A stretch of 64,000 bases of DNA from Rhizobium sp. C1 (GTDB taxonomy: Bacteria; Pseudomonadota; Alphaproteobacteria; Rhizobiales; Rhizobiaceae), in contig NZ_JAJNCY010000001.1 in NCBI RefSeq assembly GCF_021026335.1, forward strand, positions 682,001 to 746,000, given 5' to 3'. Positions 47,091 to 55,962 of the stretch are shown one piece after another. Under the pieces are notes generated by a model that did no database searches, was not told the origin of the DNA, and saw only the letters and a program-made list of their open reading frames with translations. The translations under genes were made by a program, and so were the position numbers. Numbering within the stretch: the first letter of the stretch is position 1; each line of letters starts with the position of its first letter.

Positions 47091-48113
47091 TCAGTCGGGC
47101 GTCGTCATTTCGCTGGCAGCGTTCGGTGCGTTGCCGGCGGGGATCTGGTTCTGCGTGGCGGCATCGCGGCTCAGAAGCAGTTCGACATCGGCGTTGCGAC
47201 CGGCCTTCACGTCGAAGTCGCGCTGGTAGATCTTGTCCTTGTTGCGGGCCACGGCGGTGTAGTTGCCTTCCGCCAGGACCATCGTGGCGAAGGCGCCGAC
47301 ATTTTCGGATACGATGTCGCCCGAGCTGGTGAGGATCGACCATGCCGTATCGGCGATGGCTTCCCCGCCGACGGACGAGACGAGTTTGAAGGTGATGCGG
47401 GCCGCCCGGTGCTGGATGGTTGCCTGCGTCAGCTTGCCGGCCGCCACCTGGATATCGGCGCGAATGACGGCGTTGAGCGAGCCATAGGTCGAGACGACGT
47501 GATAGGTGCCGGAATTGAGCCGGATGATCGTGTTGGGCGCGACATCCTGCATGACCAGACCCCGCTCGCCATCGTCCTGCACGTCATTGGTATAGACGGA
47601 GAATTTCAGGTCCTTGTCGGGAATCTTCGTGTCGTTGCCGGAAACCGCGTGGAGCACAATGCCGCCCGCATCAAGAACCAGTTCCTGATTGGGAACGTCG
47701 CCGCTCGCGGGCACTGTAACGCGCTTCGTCGCCGTGGCGCGGCCAAAGGCGGCGTTGAGGAAGTATTCGCCGGGGGCGAGGCGAAAGCTGTGCGATCCGC
47801 CATCGAAGGCGGCGATCAGCTGCAGTTTGCCATCCTGTCCGGGAATGGTGGAAAATACGTGCCAGGAAATGCCGCTCTGCATCGCGGCGCTATCGGCCGT
47901 GAGCTTGGCATCGCAGCGCACGATGCGGCCGTCCTTTGGGACAGGCGGCGGTTCTGGGTTCGGCGAGAAGCTGTTGATCCCCGGTAGCTTCAGCTTCGGC
48001 TGTCCGGTCGGGGAGGTGGCGAACGGATCGACAGCGCCCGCGGTCGCCGGCATCATCGCAATAAGAAGTGCGCTGGCGGCGGCAAAAGCGGCGGTGGATG
48101 TCTTGCGCGTCAT
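47091..48113 (-). CDS. Secreted beta-rich protein of unknown function
   Basis: A 340-aa exported protein. Signal peptide MTRKTSTAAFAAASALLIAM with cleavage near AGA-VDP; then a proline-rich linker (PNPEPPPVPKDGR) and several carboxypeptidase-regulatory-like or Ig-like beta modules, recognisable by repeated G-x-Y patterns such as LAPGEYFLNAAFGRATATKR, LNSGTYHVVSTYGSLNAVIR and LAEGNYTAVARNKDKIYQRD. This spacing suggests three to four related domains. ATG at 48113 follows AGGA; the frame is open to 49370 as a shadow of the genes opposite. Function unknown, envelope location likely. Confidence 0.75.
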   Translation of the reverse strand: MTRKTSTAAFAAASALLIAMMPATAGAVDPFATSPTGQPKLKLPGINSFSPNPEPPPVPKDGRIVRCDAKLTADSAAMQSGISWHVFSTIPGQDGKLQLIAAFDGGSHSFRLAPGEYFLNAAFGRATATKRVTVPASGDVPNQELVLDAGGIVLHAVSGNDTKIPDKDLKFSVYTNDVQDDGERGLVMQDVAPNTIIRLNSGTYHVVSTYGSLNAVIRADIQVAAGKLTQATIQHRAARITFKLVSSVGGEAIADTAWSILTSSGDIVSENVGAFATMVLAEGNYTAVARNKDKIYQRDFDVKAGRNADVELLLSRDAATQNQIPAGNAPNAASEMTTPD

Positions 48114-48311
48114 GTCGTCCTGCGTGAAGCCGAAGTCCGGCCTAGCCCAAACCATTGCCGTCATATCACAGGCAAAACTGCGGATGCGAGCATAAAGCGC
48201 CGGCTTCCGGCAATTTGATGACCGCGACGCTTTGCGCCCACGCCCTGGCTTGCATCCGCCTGAGCGGTCGGCAATAAGCGGGAACCGATCAGTGTCAAAA
48301 GAGGATATGCC

Positions 48312-48890
48312 ATGGAAACCAATGCTGCGCTCATCGACTATCTCAAGGTCCGCCGCTCCATTCCGGCCTTTCAGATGCGCGAACCGGGGCCGGACCGGGC
48401 CGGGATCGAGGATATCCTGCGGCTTGCGGTGCGGGTGCCTGACCATGGCAAGATCGCGCCCTGGCGCTTCATCGTCTACACCGGGGACATCCGCGCCCAG
48501 ATCGGCGAAGAACTGCTGAAGATGGCGCTGGAGCGCGATCCGAAGCTTTCGGGTGAGATGATCCAGGTCGAGCGCAGCCGCTTCACCCGCGCGCCCGTCG
48601 TCATCGGCGTCATCAGCACCGCCGCCCCGCATGTCAAGGTGCCGGAGTGGGAGCAGGTCATGTCGGCCGGCGCGCTGTGCCTCAATGTCCTGATGGCCGC
48701 CAACGCACATGGCTTTGTTTCCAACTGGCTGACGGAATGGTTCGCCTTCGACGAGAAGGCCTTTCCGCTGCTTGGGGTTCAGCCGGGCGAGAAGGTTGCC
48801 GGCTTCATCCATATCGGTTCCTCGGATTTCCCTGCGGTCGAGCGGCCGCGTCCGGAACTTGCCGAAAAAATCACCTGGATGGGGGCGTGA
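48312..48890 (+). CDS. Nitroreductase family protein
   Basis: A 192-aa FMN-dependent oxidoreductase of the nitroreductase superfamily (YdjA-like). The FMN-binding arginines are in [10 protein letters not shown] and [20 protein letters not shown] (typical RxSxR-type start and the PDHGK motif of the YdjA group). It reduces an unknown acceptor with NAD(P)H. It is followed after three bases by a flavin reductase gene, suggesting a shared flavin-dependent reaction. Confidence 0.88.
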   Translation: METNAALIDYLKVRRSIPAFQMREPGPDRAGIEDILRLAVRVPDHGKIAPWRFIVYTGDIRAQIGEELLKMALERDPKLSGEMIQVERSRFTRAPVVIGVISTAAPHVKVPEWEQVMSAGALCLNVLMAANAHGFVSNWLTEWFAFDEKAFPLLGVQPGEKVAGFIHIGSSDFPAVERPRPELAEKITWMGA

Positions 48891-48893
48891 GCC

Positions 48894-49511
48894 ATGTTCT
48901 ATGAGACCGGACATCGACCTGGCGTTCTGACGCATGATCCCTTCAAGGCGATCGTGTCGCCGCGCCCGATTGGCTGGATCGGGACGAAATCGAAGGAGGG
49001 CGCGCTGAATCTCGCTCCCTATTCGTTTTTTGCGGCGATTGCCGATCGCCCGCCGCTGGTCATGTTTTCCTCCAGCGGGCGCAAGGACAGCCAGCGCAAC
49101 GTCGAGGAGACCGGCGTCTTCACAACCAACCTCGCCGGGCGCGCGCTTCTGGATGCGATGAACCTCACATCTGCCCCCGCGCCCTCGGATACTGACGAAT
49201 TTGCTCTGGCCGGCCTCACACCGGTCGCGGGAACGCTCGTCGACGCACCGGTCGTGGCGGAGGCCTATGCGGCGCTGGAATGCCACGTGGTCGAGGTCAA
49301 GCCGCTGGTTGGGCTCGATGGCCTCGCGTCGGAGAATACGATGATCATCGGGCAGGTCGTCGGCGTCCACATCCGTGATGAAGCGATCCGGGACGGGCGG
49401 CTCGATATGGCACTCGCGCGCCCGCTTGGGAGGCTTGGCTATATGGATTATTGCGACGCCGGTGACGTGTTCGAACTGTTCCGGCCGAGTTGGCCGATCG
49501 AAAAGACGTAA
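48894..49511 (+). CDS. Flavin reductase family protein
   Basis: A 205-aa FMN-binding split-barrel protein of the flavin reductase group. Motifs SPRPIGWIGTKSKEGALNLA, PYSFF, RKDSQRNVEETGVFTTNL and HVVEVKPLVG are in order. It may supply reduced flavin or act as an oxidoreductase itself. ATG 48894 lies three bases after the preceding stop (overlapping ribosome site), so the two form an operon. It ends just before tRNA-Glu copy 1, which is read toward it. Confidence 0.88.
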   Translation: MFYETGHRPGVLTHDPFKAIVSPRPIGWIGTKSKEGALNLAPYSFFAAIADRPPLVMFSSSGRKDSQRNVEETGVFTTNLAGRALLDAMNLTSAPAPSDTDEFALAGLTPVAGTLVDAPVVAEAYAALECHVVEVKPLVGLDGLASENTMIIGQVVGVHIRDEAIRDGRLDMALARPLGRLGYMDYCDAGDVFELFRPSWPIEKT

Positions 49512-49534
49512 ACGAGATGAAGGAAGAAGAGGGT

Positions 49535-49609
49535 TGGCACGCCCTAGGGGAGTCGAACCCCTCTTTTCAGAATGAAAATCTGACGTCCTAACCGATAGAC
49601 GAAGGGCGC
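49535..49609 (-). tRNA. tRNA-Glu (UUC), copy 1
   Basis: A 75-nt tRNA on the minus strand: acceptor GCGCCCT/AGGGCGT (first pair G-U), anticodon loop TTTTCAT (anticodon TTC), T arm GGGGTTCGACTCCCC, encoded GCCA end. Identical over its full length with the copy 320 bp away. Confidence 0.95.
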
Positions 49610-49657
49610 ATGCCGTGCTGCAGACATTTCTTTCGAACTGTCTTGCGGCGTGGCGTC

Positions 49658-49686
49658 CTTATAGTCAGCGTTCCGGATTCCCGCAA
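49658..49686 (-). promoter_or_regulatory. Promoter of tRNA-Glu copy 1
   Basis: Minus strand TTGCGG (49686-49681), 17 bases, TATAAG (49663-49658). The same pair at the same spacing precedes copy 2. Confidence 0.65.
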
Positions 49687-49854
49687 GACATAAATTTCAG
49701 TTTTCGACGCGGTCGCGTGGAGATTTCCTGCTTATCTGTGGATGATGAAAAGGCAAGCGAAGTCATGGCTCTATCTGCCTATCTTAATGCAAGATAACAG
49801 GATGCCAAGCCGCAGCCCGCATGTCGATATCTGGAAGAAATTCAAGGGAGGGAG

Positions 49855-49929
49855 TGGCACGCCCTAGGGGAGTCGAACCCCTCTTTTCAGAATGAAAATC
49901 TGACGTCCTAACCGATAGACGAAGGGCGC
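49855..49929 (-). tRNA. tRNA-Glu (UUC), copy 2
   Basis: Second copy, same strand and same sequence as 49535-49609. The roughly 65 bases upstream are also largely conserved, whereas the DNA downstream is not, so the duplicated unit comprised promoter plus tRNA. Confidence 0.95.
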
Positions 49930-49978
49930 ATGCCGTGCCGCAGAAGGTTTATTTCGAACCGTCTTGCGGTGTGGCGAC

Positions 49979-50007
49979 CTTATAGTCAGCGGAATTTCAT
50001 CCCGCAA
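49979..50007 (-). promoter_or_regulatory. Promoter of tRNA-Glu copy 2
   Basis: Minus strand TTGCGG (50007-50002), 17 bases, TATAAG (49984-49979). Spacer bases differ from copy 1 while the hexamers are kept. Confidence 0.65.
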
Positions 50008-50102
50008 GCGGGAAATTCGCGTTTTTCAAAAAAAATTCATGAAGATCGGGATGGGCGCAGGCGGTGCTGCATTTCAAAACGAATTCAGATTCTTAACCCG
50101 TC

Positions 50103-51470
50103 TTACCGGCGCTTCTTCTTGCGCTGGCAGCGCCAGTCCCAGTCGCGCTGGTCGCCGGTGTCGATGTGCACCGAGTTCGTGTAGCAATAGGTGCCGACGC
50201 CGCCACGGCCCGGCAGGGAGCGCAGATAGCTCGCGAGTTCCCATTTCGACACGCCGTTGACCTGGATGTCGGCTGCGTTGCAGGTCGTGTGCAGCGAATG
50301 TTCCGCACCGCCGGACTTCGAGTTCCAGACCGGCGGGCGATAGCCAGACGTGACGATCGGCGGCTTGCCGTAGTGCTTTTCGACGGTATGGAGCATTTTC
50401 AAAAGCTCCGGCTTGAAGCAGTCGGTCTCGACATAGGGCGTCTGGATCCAGATGCCGTTCGGCGCCACGCGGGCAAGGCCGGGAGCCGAGATCAGCCGTG
50501 CTAGGCCTGCGGGTTCGCTGTCGTCCGCATTGTCGTCGCCGCTGTCGCCATCGTCGCCTTCGCCCTCGACGGCGGCGGGCTTGGGCGGGAAGAAGGCATT
50601 GAGCTTGGCCACCGGGCGGCTGCCGTCATCCGGGGTTGCGCTCAACGGGTTGGCGGGCTGGGGCGTCTGCGGGCGCAAGGGATTCGCCGGCTCCAGCTTG
50701 GCGGTCTTGTCCTCGCTCTGCGGCTGGCTGAAGCGGCTCGCGTTGAAATCCTGCACCGGCGGCTCAGTCGGCGTGGGGACTGCCACCGGATTTTGGGGCT
50801 GCATGGTGAAGAGGCCGGCGACCTTGGGTTGCGTCTGTGTTTCCGCCGGCGTCAGGACACGTCCACCCTTGGGGGCTGCGGGGCGTTCTTCCGTGGCAAG
50901 GGTCTGGGCTTGCGGGCTTGCTGCTTCCGCCGCCGAATCGGCCTCGGGCGGCGTATAGATATTGATGACCGACGGATTGAAACTCGGGGCAGGGACCGAG
51001 GTCGGGACCGTGACGCCGCTCTTCTGCGCGGCGGCCTTTTCTTCGGGCTTGGCGGGGGCGGTGGAGAAAATGCTGCCGCGCGCGGCATTCAGCGCCACCT
51101 GCAGCTGCTTGTCCGTCGACGTGGGGCGGAAGGCTGCGGCATTCTTCGGGATCGGTATGGCGCCCATGCGGGCCTGAGTCGCGGCAGCGATGACAGCCTG
51201 CTGGTCGGTCGCCACCGGCTCGCCGTTGCGAATCTCGACTTCCTGCGTCGTGTCCGGATTGATCGCCAGTCTTTGCGTCTTGGACTGCGCCATAGGCGCG
51301 GCATGCGCTTCCTTGGTTTCCTTGGAGCGCGCGTCACTGAGGAGCTTGGGATCGAACGAGTTTTCAAATGATGAAGACATGCAGCCCGACAGCGCAAACG
51401 CTGTCAGCAGTCCGGTGGAGAGGGCGTAAAGCCTCCGTTCCGCCGTTCTCCGTTGCTGCTGATGTTTCAA
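50103..51470 (-). CDS. Lipoprotein with peptidase M15A (D-Ala-D-Ala) domain
   Basis: A 455-aa envelope protein. The N-terminus is a lipoprotein signal with lipobox ALSGC (Cys about 30). A long proline-, alanine-, glutamine-rich linker (about 40-330) leads to a C-terminal M15_3/YcbK-like domain with VTSGYRPPVWN, EHSLHTTCNAADIQ and the VHIDTG motif: His, Asp and His zinc ligands are present, so DD- or LD-peptidase activity on peptidoglycan is likely. The start is TTG: that at 51470 follows GGGAG at eight bases, while TTG 51485 has no ribosome site. Additional cysteines in the domain could pair in the periplasm. Confidence 0.85.
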   Translation of the reverse strand: MKHQQQRRTAERRLYALSTGLLTAFALSGCMSSSFENSFDPKLLSDARSKETKEAHAAPMAQSKTQRLAINPDTTQEVEIRNGEPVATDQQAVIAAATQARMGAIPIPKNAAAFRPTSTDKQLQVALNAARGSIFSTAPAKPEEKAAAQKSGVTVPTSVPAPSFNPSVINIYTPPEADSAAEAASPQAQTLATEERPAAPKGGRVLTPAETQTQPKVAGLFTMQPQNPVAVPTPTEPPVQDFNASRFSQPQSEDKTAKLEPANPLRPQTPQPANPLSATPDDGSRPVAKLNAFFPPKPAAVEGEGDDGDSGDDNADDSEPAGLARLISAPGLARVAPNGIWIQTPYVETDCFKPELLKMLHTVEKHYGKPPIVTSGYRPPVWNSKSGGAEHSLHTTCNAADIQVNGVSKWELASYLRSLPGRGGVGTYCYTNSVHIDTGDQRDWDWRCQRKKKRR

Positions 51471-51622
51471 GCGTGACGCTCCCAAATCTCAAACTGGCGC
51501 AAATTTCTACGGAAAGGCCCGAGCGATGTAAACCGCCCGGGCCTGCCGTTGCGTCAATTTGAGAGATGACGCATAAAACCCCCAAGGATTTCAGGGATAT
51601 GGAGGTTTCAAAAAATCTCCGA

Positions 51623-52063
51623 TCACCAGGTTCCGGTGTTCTTCATCGAGGCCCAGGGCTCGTTTGGTGCCAAACTTTCGCCTTTTTGCAGAATCTCGAA
51701 CGAGATTCCGTCGGGGGAGCGGATGAAAGCCATATGACCGTCGCGCGGCGGGCGATTGATGGTGACGCCATGCTTCTGCGCATTTTCGCAAAATGCATAG
51801 ATATCGTCGACTTCATAGGCGAGGTGGCCGAAATTGCGGCCGCCCGTGTAGGTCTCGGGGTCCCAGTTATAGGTGAGCTCCAGGCAGGGGGCGGCCGTTG
51901 ACTGCGCACTGGCCTTATCTTCCGTTGCCGCCAGGAAGACGAGGGTAAAGCGGCCGACCTCGTTTTCGATCCGCCTCGTTTCTTCAAAACCCATGACATT
52001 GCGGTAGAATGTCAGCGATGCGTCGAGGTCTGTGACGCGGACCATGGTGTGCAGATAGCGCAT
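51623..52063 (-). CDS. gloA: Lactoylglutathione lyase (glyoxalase I)
   Basis: Converts the methylglyoxal-glutathione hemithioacetal to S-lactoylglutathione. The 146-aa protein carries all four metal ligands of the bacterial enzyme: His5 (MRYLHTMVRV), Glu62 (CLELTYNW), His80 (NFGHLAYEV) and Glu123 (ISFEILQKG). ATG at 52063 follows AAAGGA; the longer frame is a shadow. Single gene, divergent from the cold-shock gene. Confidence 0.95.
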   Translation of the reverse strand: MRYLHTMVRVTDLDASLTFYRNVMGFEETRRIENEVGRFTLVFLAATEDKASAQSTAAPCLELTYNWDPETYTGGRNFGHLAYEVDDIYAFCENAQKHGVTINRPPRDGHMAFIRSPDGISFEILQKGESLAPNEPWASMKNTGTW

Positions 52064-52276
52064 GTCGATGTCCTTTGTTTCGTGCCGCCCTGATATGCGG
52101 TCGGCTAAAGCCTGAGGCAAGCCCGCGATGCCACGAATCCAGCTGTGGAAGACGCGAGTCGCTGGGATTAAATGCAAACTGGCACTTGCACAGAAACCCG
52201 AACACATTGTTAATCTTTGTGGCGAGAATCAGTTAACCGTGATTGCATGTGACGCGTAGATGAGGGGCAACGGGAA

Positions 52277-52855
52277 ATGGCGGACAGAATATCGGCAAAG
52301 GATATGTCTACTGTTGACGACGTGTCCGGTGAGTCCGTTGATCTGATTGAAATCACCGGTGTCGTGAAGTGGTTTGACGTTGCCAAGGGCTTCGGCTTCA
52401 TCGTTCCCGACAATGGCATGCAGGATGTTCTTCTGCATGTGACCTGCCTGCGCCGCGACGGTTACCAGACGATCCTGGAGGGAACGCGGATCGTGGCGCT
52501 CGTGCAGAAGCGCGATCGCGGATATCAGGCCTTCCGCATTCTTTCGATGGACCAGTCGACGGCAATTCACCCGTCGCAGCTTCCGCCGGTCAAGACGCAT
52601 GTGCAGGTGACGCCGACGAGTGGGCTGGAGCGCGTTCTGGTCAAGTGGTTCAACCGCACCAAGGGTTTCGGCTTCCTGACGCGCGGCGAGGGGACCGAGG
52701 ATATCTTCATCCATATGGAAACGCTGCGCCGCTTCGGCATGACCGAGTTGCGCCCGGGCCAGACCGTGCTCATCCGCTTCGGCGACGGGGAAAAAGGCCT
52801 GATGGCCGCGGAAATTCATCCGGATGTCCCCGCGCCGCCGGCGCGCTCGCATTGA
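52277..52855 (+). CDS. Protein with two cold-shock domains
   Basis: A 192-aa protein made of two cold-shock domains, about residues 25-92 and 117-184, joined by a linker. Each has the RNA/DNA-binding patches: RNP1 KGFGFI (37-42) and KGFGFL (129-134), RNP2 DVLLHV (50-55) and DIFIHM (142-147). The first domain has Leu where the second keeps the aromatic residue of RNP2, so its nucleic acid contact may be weaker. The double-domain form is typical of alphaproteobacteria. Its stop overlaps the start of the DUF192 gene (TGATG). Confidence 0.93.
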   Translation: MADRISAKDMSTVDDVSGESVDLIEITGVVKWFDVAKGFGFIVPDNGMQDVLLHVTCLRRDGYQTILEGTRIVALVQKRDRGYQAFRILSMDQSTAIHPSQLPPVKTHVQVTPTSGLERVLVKWFNRTKGFGFLTRGEGTEDIFIHMETLRRFGMTELRPGQTVLIRFGDGEKGLMAAEIHPDVPAPPARSH

Positions 52856-53343
52856 TGTGGCCGAAGCGCCGCCTCGCCAGCCTGGCAAGCGCTCTCGGGG
52901 CGCTTTTGCTTTTTGTGCTGGCGACAACCGCGGCCTTTGCCGATGGACTGCCGGTCAGCACACTGAAGATTATAGGCCCCGGCGGCAAGGCGCTTGATTT
53001 CAAGGTCGAGGTCGCCGCCACCGCCAAAACACGCGCGACCGGCTTGATGAACCGGAGCTCGCTTGCGGCCGGTACAGGCATGATCTTCATCTTCCCGCAG
53101 CCCAGGGATGTCATGATGTGGATGAAGGATACGCTTATCCCGCTGGATATGCTGTTCATCGACGCGGGCGGCAAGGTCATCAACATCGCCGAGAATGCCA
53201 AGCCCATGGACGAGACCATCATCCCGTCTCGCGGTCTCACGGCGTATGTGCTGGAACTCTCCGGCGGCGAAGCCGCGCGCCTGCACCTTTCCGCCGGCGA
53301 CACAGTCACCGGCCCGGCGCTGGATTTCAAGGCGCGGGATTGA
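52855..53343 (+). CDS. DUF192 family exported protein
   Basis: A 162-aa protein with a signal peptide (ALGALLLFVLATTAAFA) and a DUF192 domain (about 45-155) containing RATGLMNRSSLAAGTGMIFI and MMWMKDTLIPLDMLFIDAGG. The family is common, the function unknown. ATG at 52855 overlaps the cold-shock stop by one base, so the two are coupled, an arrangement common in rhizobia. Confidence 0.9.
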   Translation: MWPKRRLASLASALGALLLFVLATTAAFADGLPVSTLKIIGPGGKALDFKVEVAATAKTRATGLMNRSSLAAGTGMIFIFPQPRDVMMWMKDTLIPLDMLFIDAGGKVINIAENAKPMDETIIPSRGLTAYVLELSGGEAARLHLSAGDTVTGPALDFKARD

Positions 53344-53381
53344 CTGATAAAGCCACAAGCCTGCAAAGGCGAACTTTGCTG

Positions 53382-53410
53382 TTGCGGTAGCGTTTTCAAG
53401 CGTGTATCAG
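53382..53410 (+). promoter_or_regulatory. Promoter of tRNA-Pro
   Basis: TTGCGG at 53382-53387, 17 bases, TATCAG at 53405-53410. The -35 hexamer and spacing match those of the two tRNA-Glu genes. Confidence 0.55.
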
Positions 53411-53426
53411 CGGGGCTCGAATGTGA

Positions 53427-53503
<77 letters not shown>

Positions 53504-53611
53504 TTTCGCACCTATTTCGCGGGCGCGAATTTTGTGGCAGGAATGACGTCGGGCCGGAATCGGGAAGGTGTCGTTTCGGTCATCGGGGTTTCTCAAGGCA
53601 AGAGTTTGAAG

Positions 53612-53917
53612 ATGTCGGCAAAGATCTATCGTCCCGCAAAGACCGCCATGCAGTCCGGCAAGGCCAAGACCCATTTGTGGGTTCTGGAATTCGATCAGTC
53701 CGCGCCGCGCGTGATTGATCCGCTGATGGGTTATACCGGTTCCGGCGACATGCAGCAGCAGGTGAAGCTGACGTTTGAGACGCGCGAGGCGGCTGAGGCC
53801 TATGCCAAGGCAAACGGCATTGCCTATCGTGTCATGGAGCCCAAGGAAGCCACGCGCAAGGCCGTGTCCTATTCCGACAATTTCCGCTATTCGCGCACCC
53901 AGCCCTGGACACACTAA
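53612..53917 (+). CDS. Complex I accessory subunit, NDUFS4-like
   Basis: A 101-aa member of the ETC complex I conserved-region family, homologous to mitochondrial NDUFS4, found in alphaproteobacterial NADH dehydrogenase. AKIYRPAKTAMQSGKAKTHL and the C-terminal KAVSYSDNFRYSRTQPWTH, with its basic and aromatic residues, are characteristic. ATG at 53612 is the conserved start; the open frame before it covers the tRNA-Pro flank. It is a lone gene between two tRNAs. Confidence 0.92.
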   Translation: MSAKIYRPAKTAMQSGKAKTHLWVLEFDQSAPRVIDPLMGYTGSGDMQQQVKLTFETREAAEAYAKANGIAYRVMEPKEATRKAVSYSDNFRYSRTQPWTH

Positions 53918-54001
53918 GGGTTTGTGCGTTTTCGCGCCGACGTCCTGTTGTGGCGCGCGACACGATACGGGGCGCGGGCCATAGGTCCTTGCCGCGTCAG
54001 C

Positions 54002-54078
54002 GGTCCCTTAGCTCAGCTGGATAGAGCAAGTGCCTTCTAAGCACTAGGTCGCAGGTTCGAGCCCTGCAGGGATCGCCA
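54002..54078 (+). tRNA. tRNA-Arg (anticodon UCU)
   Basis: A 77-nt tRNA: acceptor GGTCCCT with AGGGATC (one G-U pair), D arm GCTCAGCTGGATAGAGC, anticodon loop CTTCTAA (anticodon TCT), T arm GCAGGTTCGAGCCCTGC, discriminator G and encoded CCA. Confidence 0.94.
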
Positions 54079-54086
54079 TTCTATTT

Positions 54087-55262
54087 TCAGTCGACAAAAA
54101 TATGAGGGACGAAGCGTGAGGTGTTGCGGGTGATCCGCGTGTCATCCTCGCGGATGCCGATTCCGGCAGGCTGATCGCCGATGACCCAGCTGCCGATGAT
54201 CGGAAAATTGCCGTCGAAATCCGGCAGAAGATGCAATTGCTGGATGACGTGGCCTTCCGTTCCGTAGCCGCCCGGCGCCTCTTCCAGCAGCACGCCATGG
54301 CGAAACAGGGAGACATTGGCGCCCTCGCGCGAGAACAGCGGCTTGCGCGCATAACTGCCCGACAGGGCTGCGGCGGCTGAATCGTCCTCGAAATAGGTCG
54401 GCAACAGGTTGGGATGCCCCGGCTCGCGCGCCCACAGGAGCGCCAGAAAGCCCTTGTTGGAGACGATCGACTTCCACAGTGGCTCATAACAGGTCAGGCG
54501 CGAGATGGCGCTGTCCTGACCGAAGGGGTCGGCCAGCATCCATTCCCACGGGTATAGCTTGAACAGGCGCTCGATCTTGCGGCCCGAGCGATCGATAAAA
54601 TGGCCCGCCCGCCAGAGCCGGTCGGGCATGAGGCCGATATCCTCCAATGACAATCGTTGCGTCTGCAACCCGGCCTCGCCAGCGCAATAGGCGATATAGT
54701 CGATGCAGAGCCCGTCTTCCATATTGTCGAGATAGCCGGCGAGGTGAAGATCCCTGCGGTCGCCACATGCGCCAAACCAGTCGAGCAATTTCTCGTGGAT
54801 CGAATTGAACTGATCGGCGGAGGCTTCAAGCGCGCCGGATGCCTTCAGGTCATTCATCCACCGCCATTGAAAGACGCTCGCTTCGTAGAGAGCTGTCGGC
54901 GTATCGGCGTTATATTCCAGAAGCTTGGCAGGTGTTTGCCCGTCATAGACCAGATCCATGCGGCCATAAAGCGAGAGGTCCCGCCGGCGCCAGCTGTCCG
55001 CAATCCAGTTCCAGGAATGGGCCGGAAAACCAAGCCGCCTTAGCGTCGCTTCATCGGACACCACATGCGCCACCGTATCAAGGATGAGAGCATGCAGTTC
55101 GGCCGTCGGGTCCTCCAGATCGTCCTCGATCTGACGCAGCGAGAAACTGTAATAGGCGGTCTCGTCCCAATAGGGCTTGCCGTCGCATTCAAGCAGCGGA
55201 AAGCCAAGCTCATCGGCAACCTGAACGATATCGGCGCGCGGAGTGGACGCAATCCTGCGCAT
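54087..55262 (-). CDS. Glutathionylspermidine synthase family protein
   Basis: A 391-aa ATP-grasp ligase of the GSP_synth family (YgiC/YjfC-like), which joins a peptide-like acid to an amine using ATP. Motifs RMDLVYDGQTPAKLLEYNAD, LKLYPWEWMLADPFG, and PGHPNLLPTYFEDD are in family order. These proteins lack the amidase half of E. coli Gsp and their true substrate is unknown. The start follows at once on the stop of the glycine-rich gene (no gap), so they form an operon. It ends nine bases from tRNA-Arg on the other strand. Confidence 0.88.
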   Translation of the reverse strand: MRRIASTPRADIVQVADELGFPLLECDGKPYWDETAYYSFSLRQIEDDLEDPTAELHALILDTVAHVVSDEATLRRLGFPAHSWNWIADSWRRRDLSLYGRMDLVYDGQTPAKLLEYNADTPTALYEASVFQWRWMNDLKASGALEASADQFNSIHEKLLDWFGACGDRRDLHLAGYLDNMEDGLCIDYIAYCAGEAGLQTQRLSLEDIGLMPDRLWRAGHFIDRSGRKIERLFKLYPWEWMLADPFGQDSAISRLTCYEPLWKSIVSNKGFLALLWAREPGHPNLLPTYFEDDSAAAALSGSYARKPLFSREGANVSLFRHGVLLEEAPGGYGTEGHVIQQLHLLPDFDGNFPIIGSWVIGDQPAGIGIREDDTRITRNTSRFVPHIFVD

Positions 55263-55601
55263 TCAGGACCCTCCATGCACGCCTGAGCCGGCATGGCCGA
55301 AGCCGCCGAAATGCGCGCCGCCGCCCAAGCCGTGACCGCCGAAATAGCCGCCGCCGGAACCGCTGCTGTAGGACGATCCGTTCTGGTGCGACGCCAGATA
55401 GGATGCGGCATCGCCGCAATCGCGACCATTGGGCAGCTGAAATCTGAAATCCTGTTCTGTCAGGCGGCTGGCCGGCGGTCTGCGCTGGCGCGCTGCCTGA
55501 TAGCACCTGTCGAGATCACGCTGTGTGGAGCGATAATCGGAATATTTCGAGACGCCGAACAGCGCCAGAACCGCGCCCCCGATCGCCAGAAACTTTTTCA
55601 C
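55263..55601 (-). CDS. Small glycine-rich membrane protein
   Basis: A 112-aa protein with an N-terminal hydrophobic segment (VKKFLAIGGAVLALFGVSKY), a middle part with two cysteines (DLDRCYQ and NGRDCGD) and a glycine/serine-rich tail (YFGGHGLGGGAHFGGFGHAG). No named function; similar proteins precede GSP_synth genes in other bacteria (YgiB-like, DUF1190), which this context and layout suggest. GTG at 55601 follows GAGG at eight bases; the upstream frame to 55760 is not used. Confidence 0.75.
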   Translation of the reverse strand: MKKFLAIGGAVLALFGVSKYSDYRSTQRDLDRCYQAARQRRPPASRLTEQDFRFQLPNGRDCGDAASYLASHQNGSSYSSGSGGGYFGGHGLGGGAHFGGFGHAGSGVHGGS

Positions 55602-55897
55602 TAACCGAACCTCACGCAGAAAGACAAGGCCACCTTGAGGGGGCGAGGGCGCACATGCGGCAGGCGCAGCAGAGACACAACTGTTTCCGTGCACCGGCCG
55701 GGAAGAATGCAATCGAACCCTAGATAACACTCGTGAAAGAGAGATTAAAGACACAACCAAAAAGCGTGTCGAGCGTTTACGGGCTCCATGTGCCTGTTCA
55801 CAACGCGAAACGGGGCGAGTTCAGGACAGGTGGCGTTCATTCCAAGAGGCGCAGATATGTCCCCTCGTTGAGATGGCGCGGACTGAGGCGCATTGCC

Positions 55898-55930
55898 GAA
55901 AAAGAAAAGGCTCCCAACTGGGAGCCTTTT
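55898..55930 (-). terminator. Terminator of the aap operon
   Basis: Inverted repeat AAAAGGCTCCC / GGGAGCCTTTT with a short loop followed on the minus strand by TTTTCTTTTT, 33 bases after the aapP stop. Standard Rho-independent terminator. Confidence 0.85.
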
Positions 55931-55962
55931 CCGGTCCGCCGCGTTGTGTGTGCCTTGCCGGA

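Noticed and set aside
48114-49370. Extension of the secreted beta-protein frame across the nitroreductase and flavin reductase genes
   Set aside because: The signal peptide and ribosome site mark the start at 48113; the rest mirrors the two enzyme genes.
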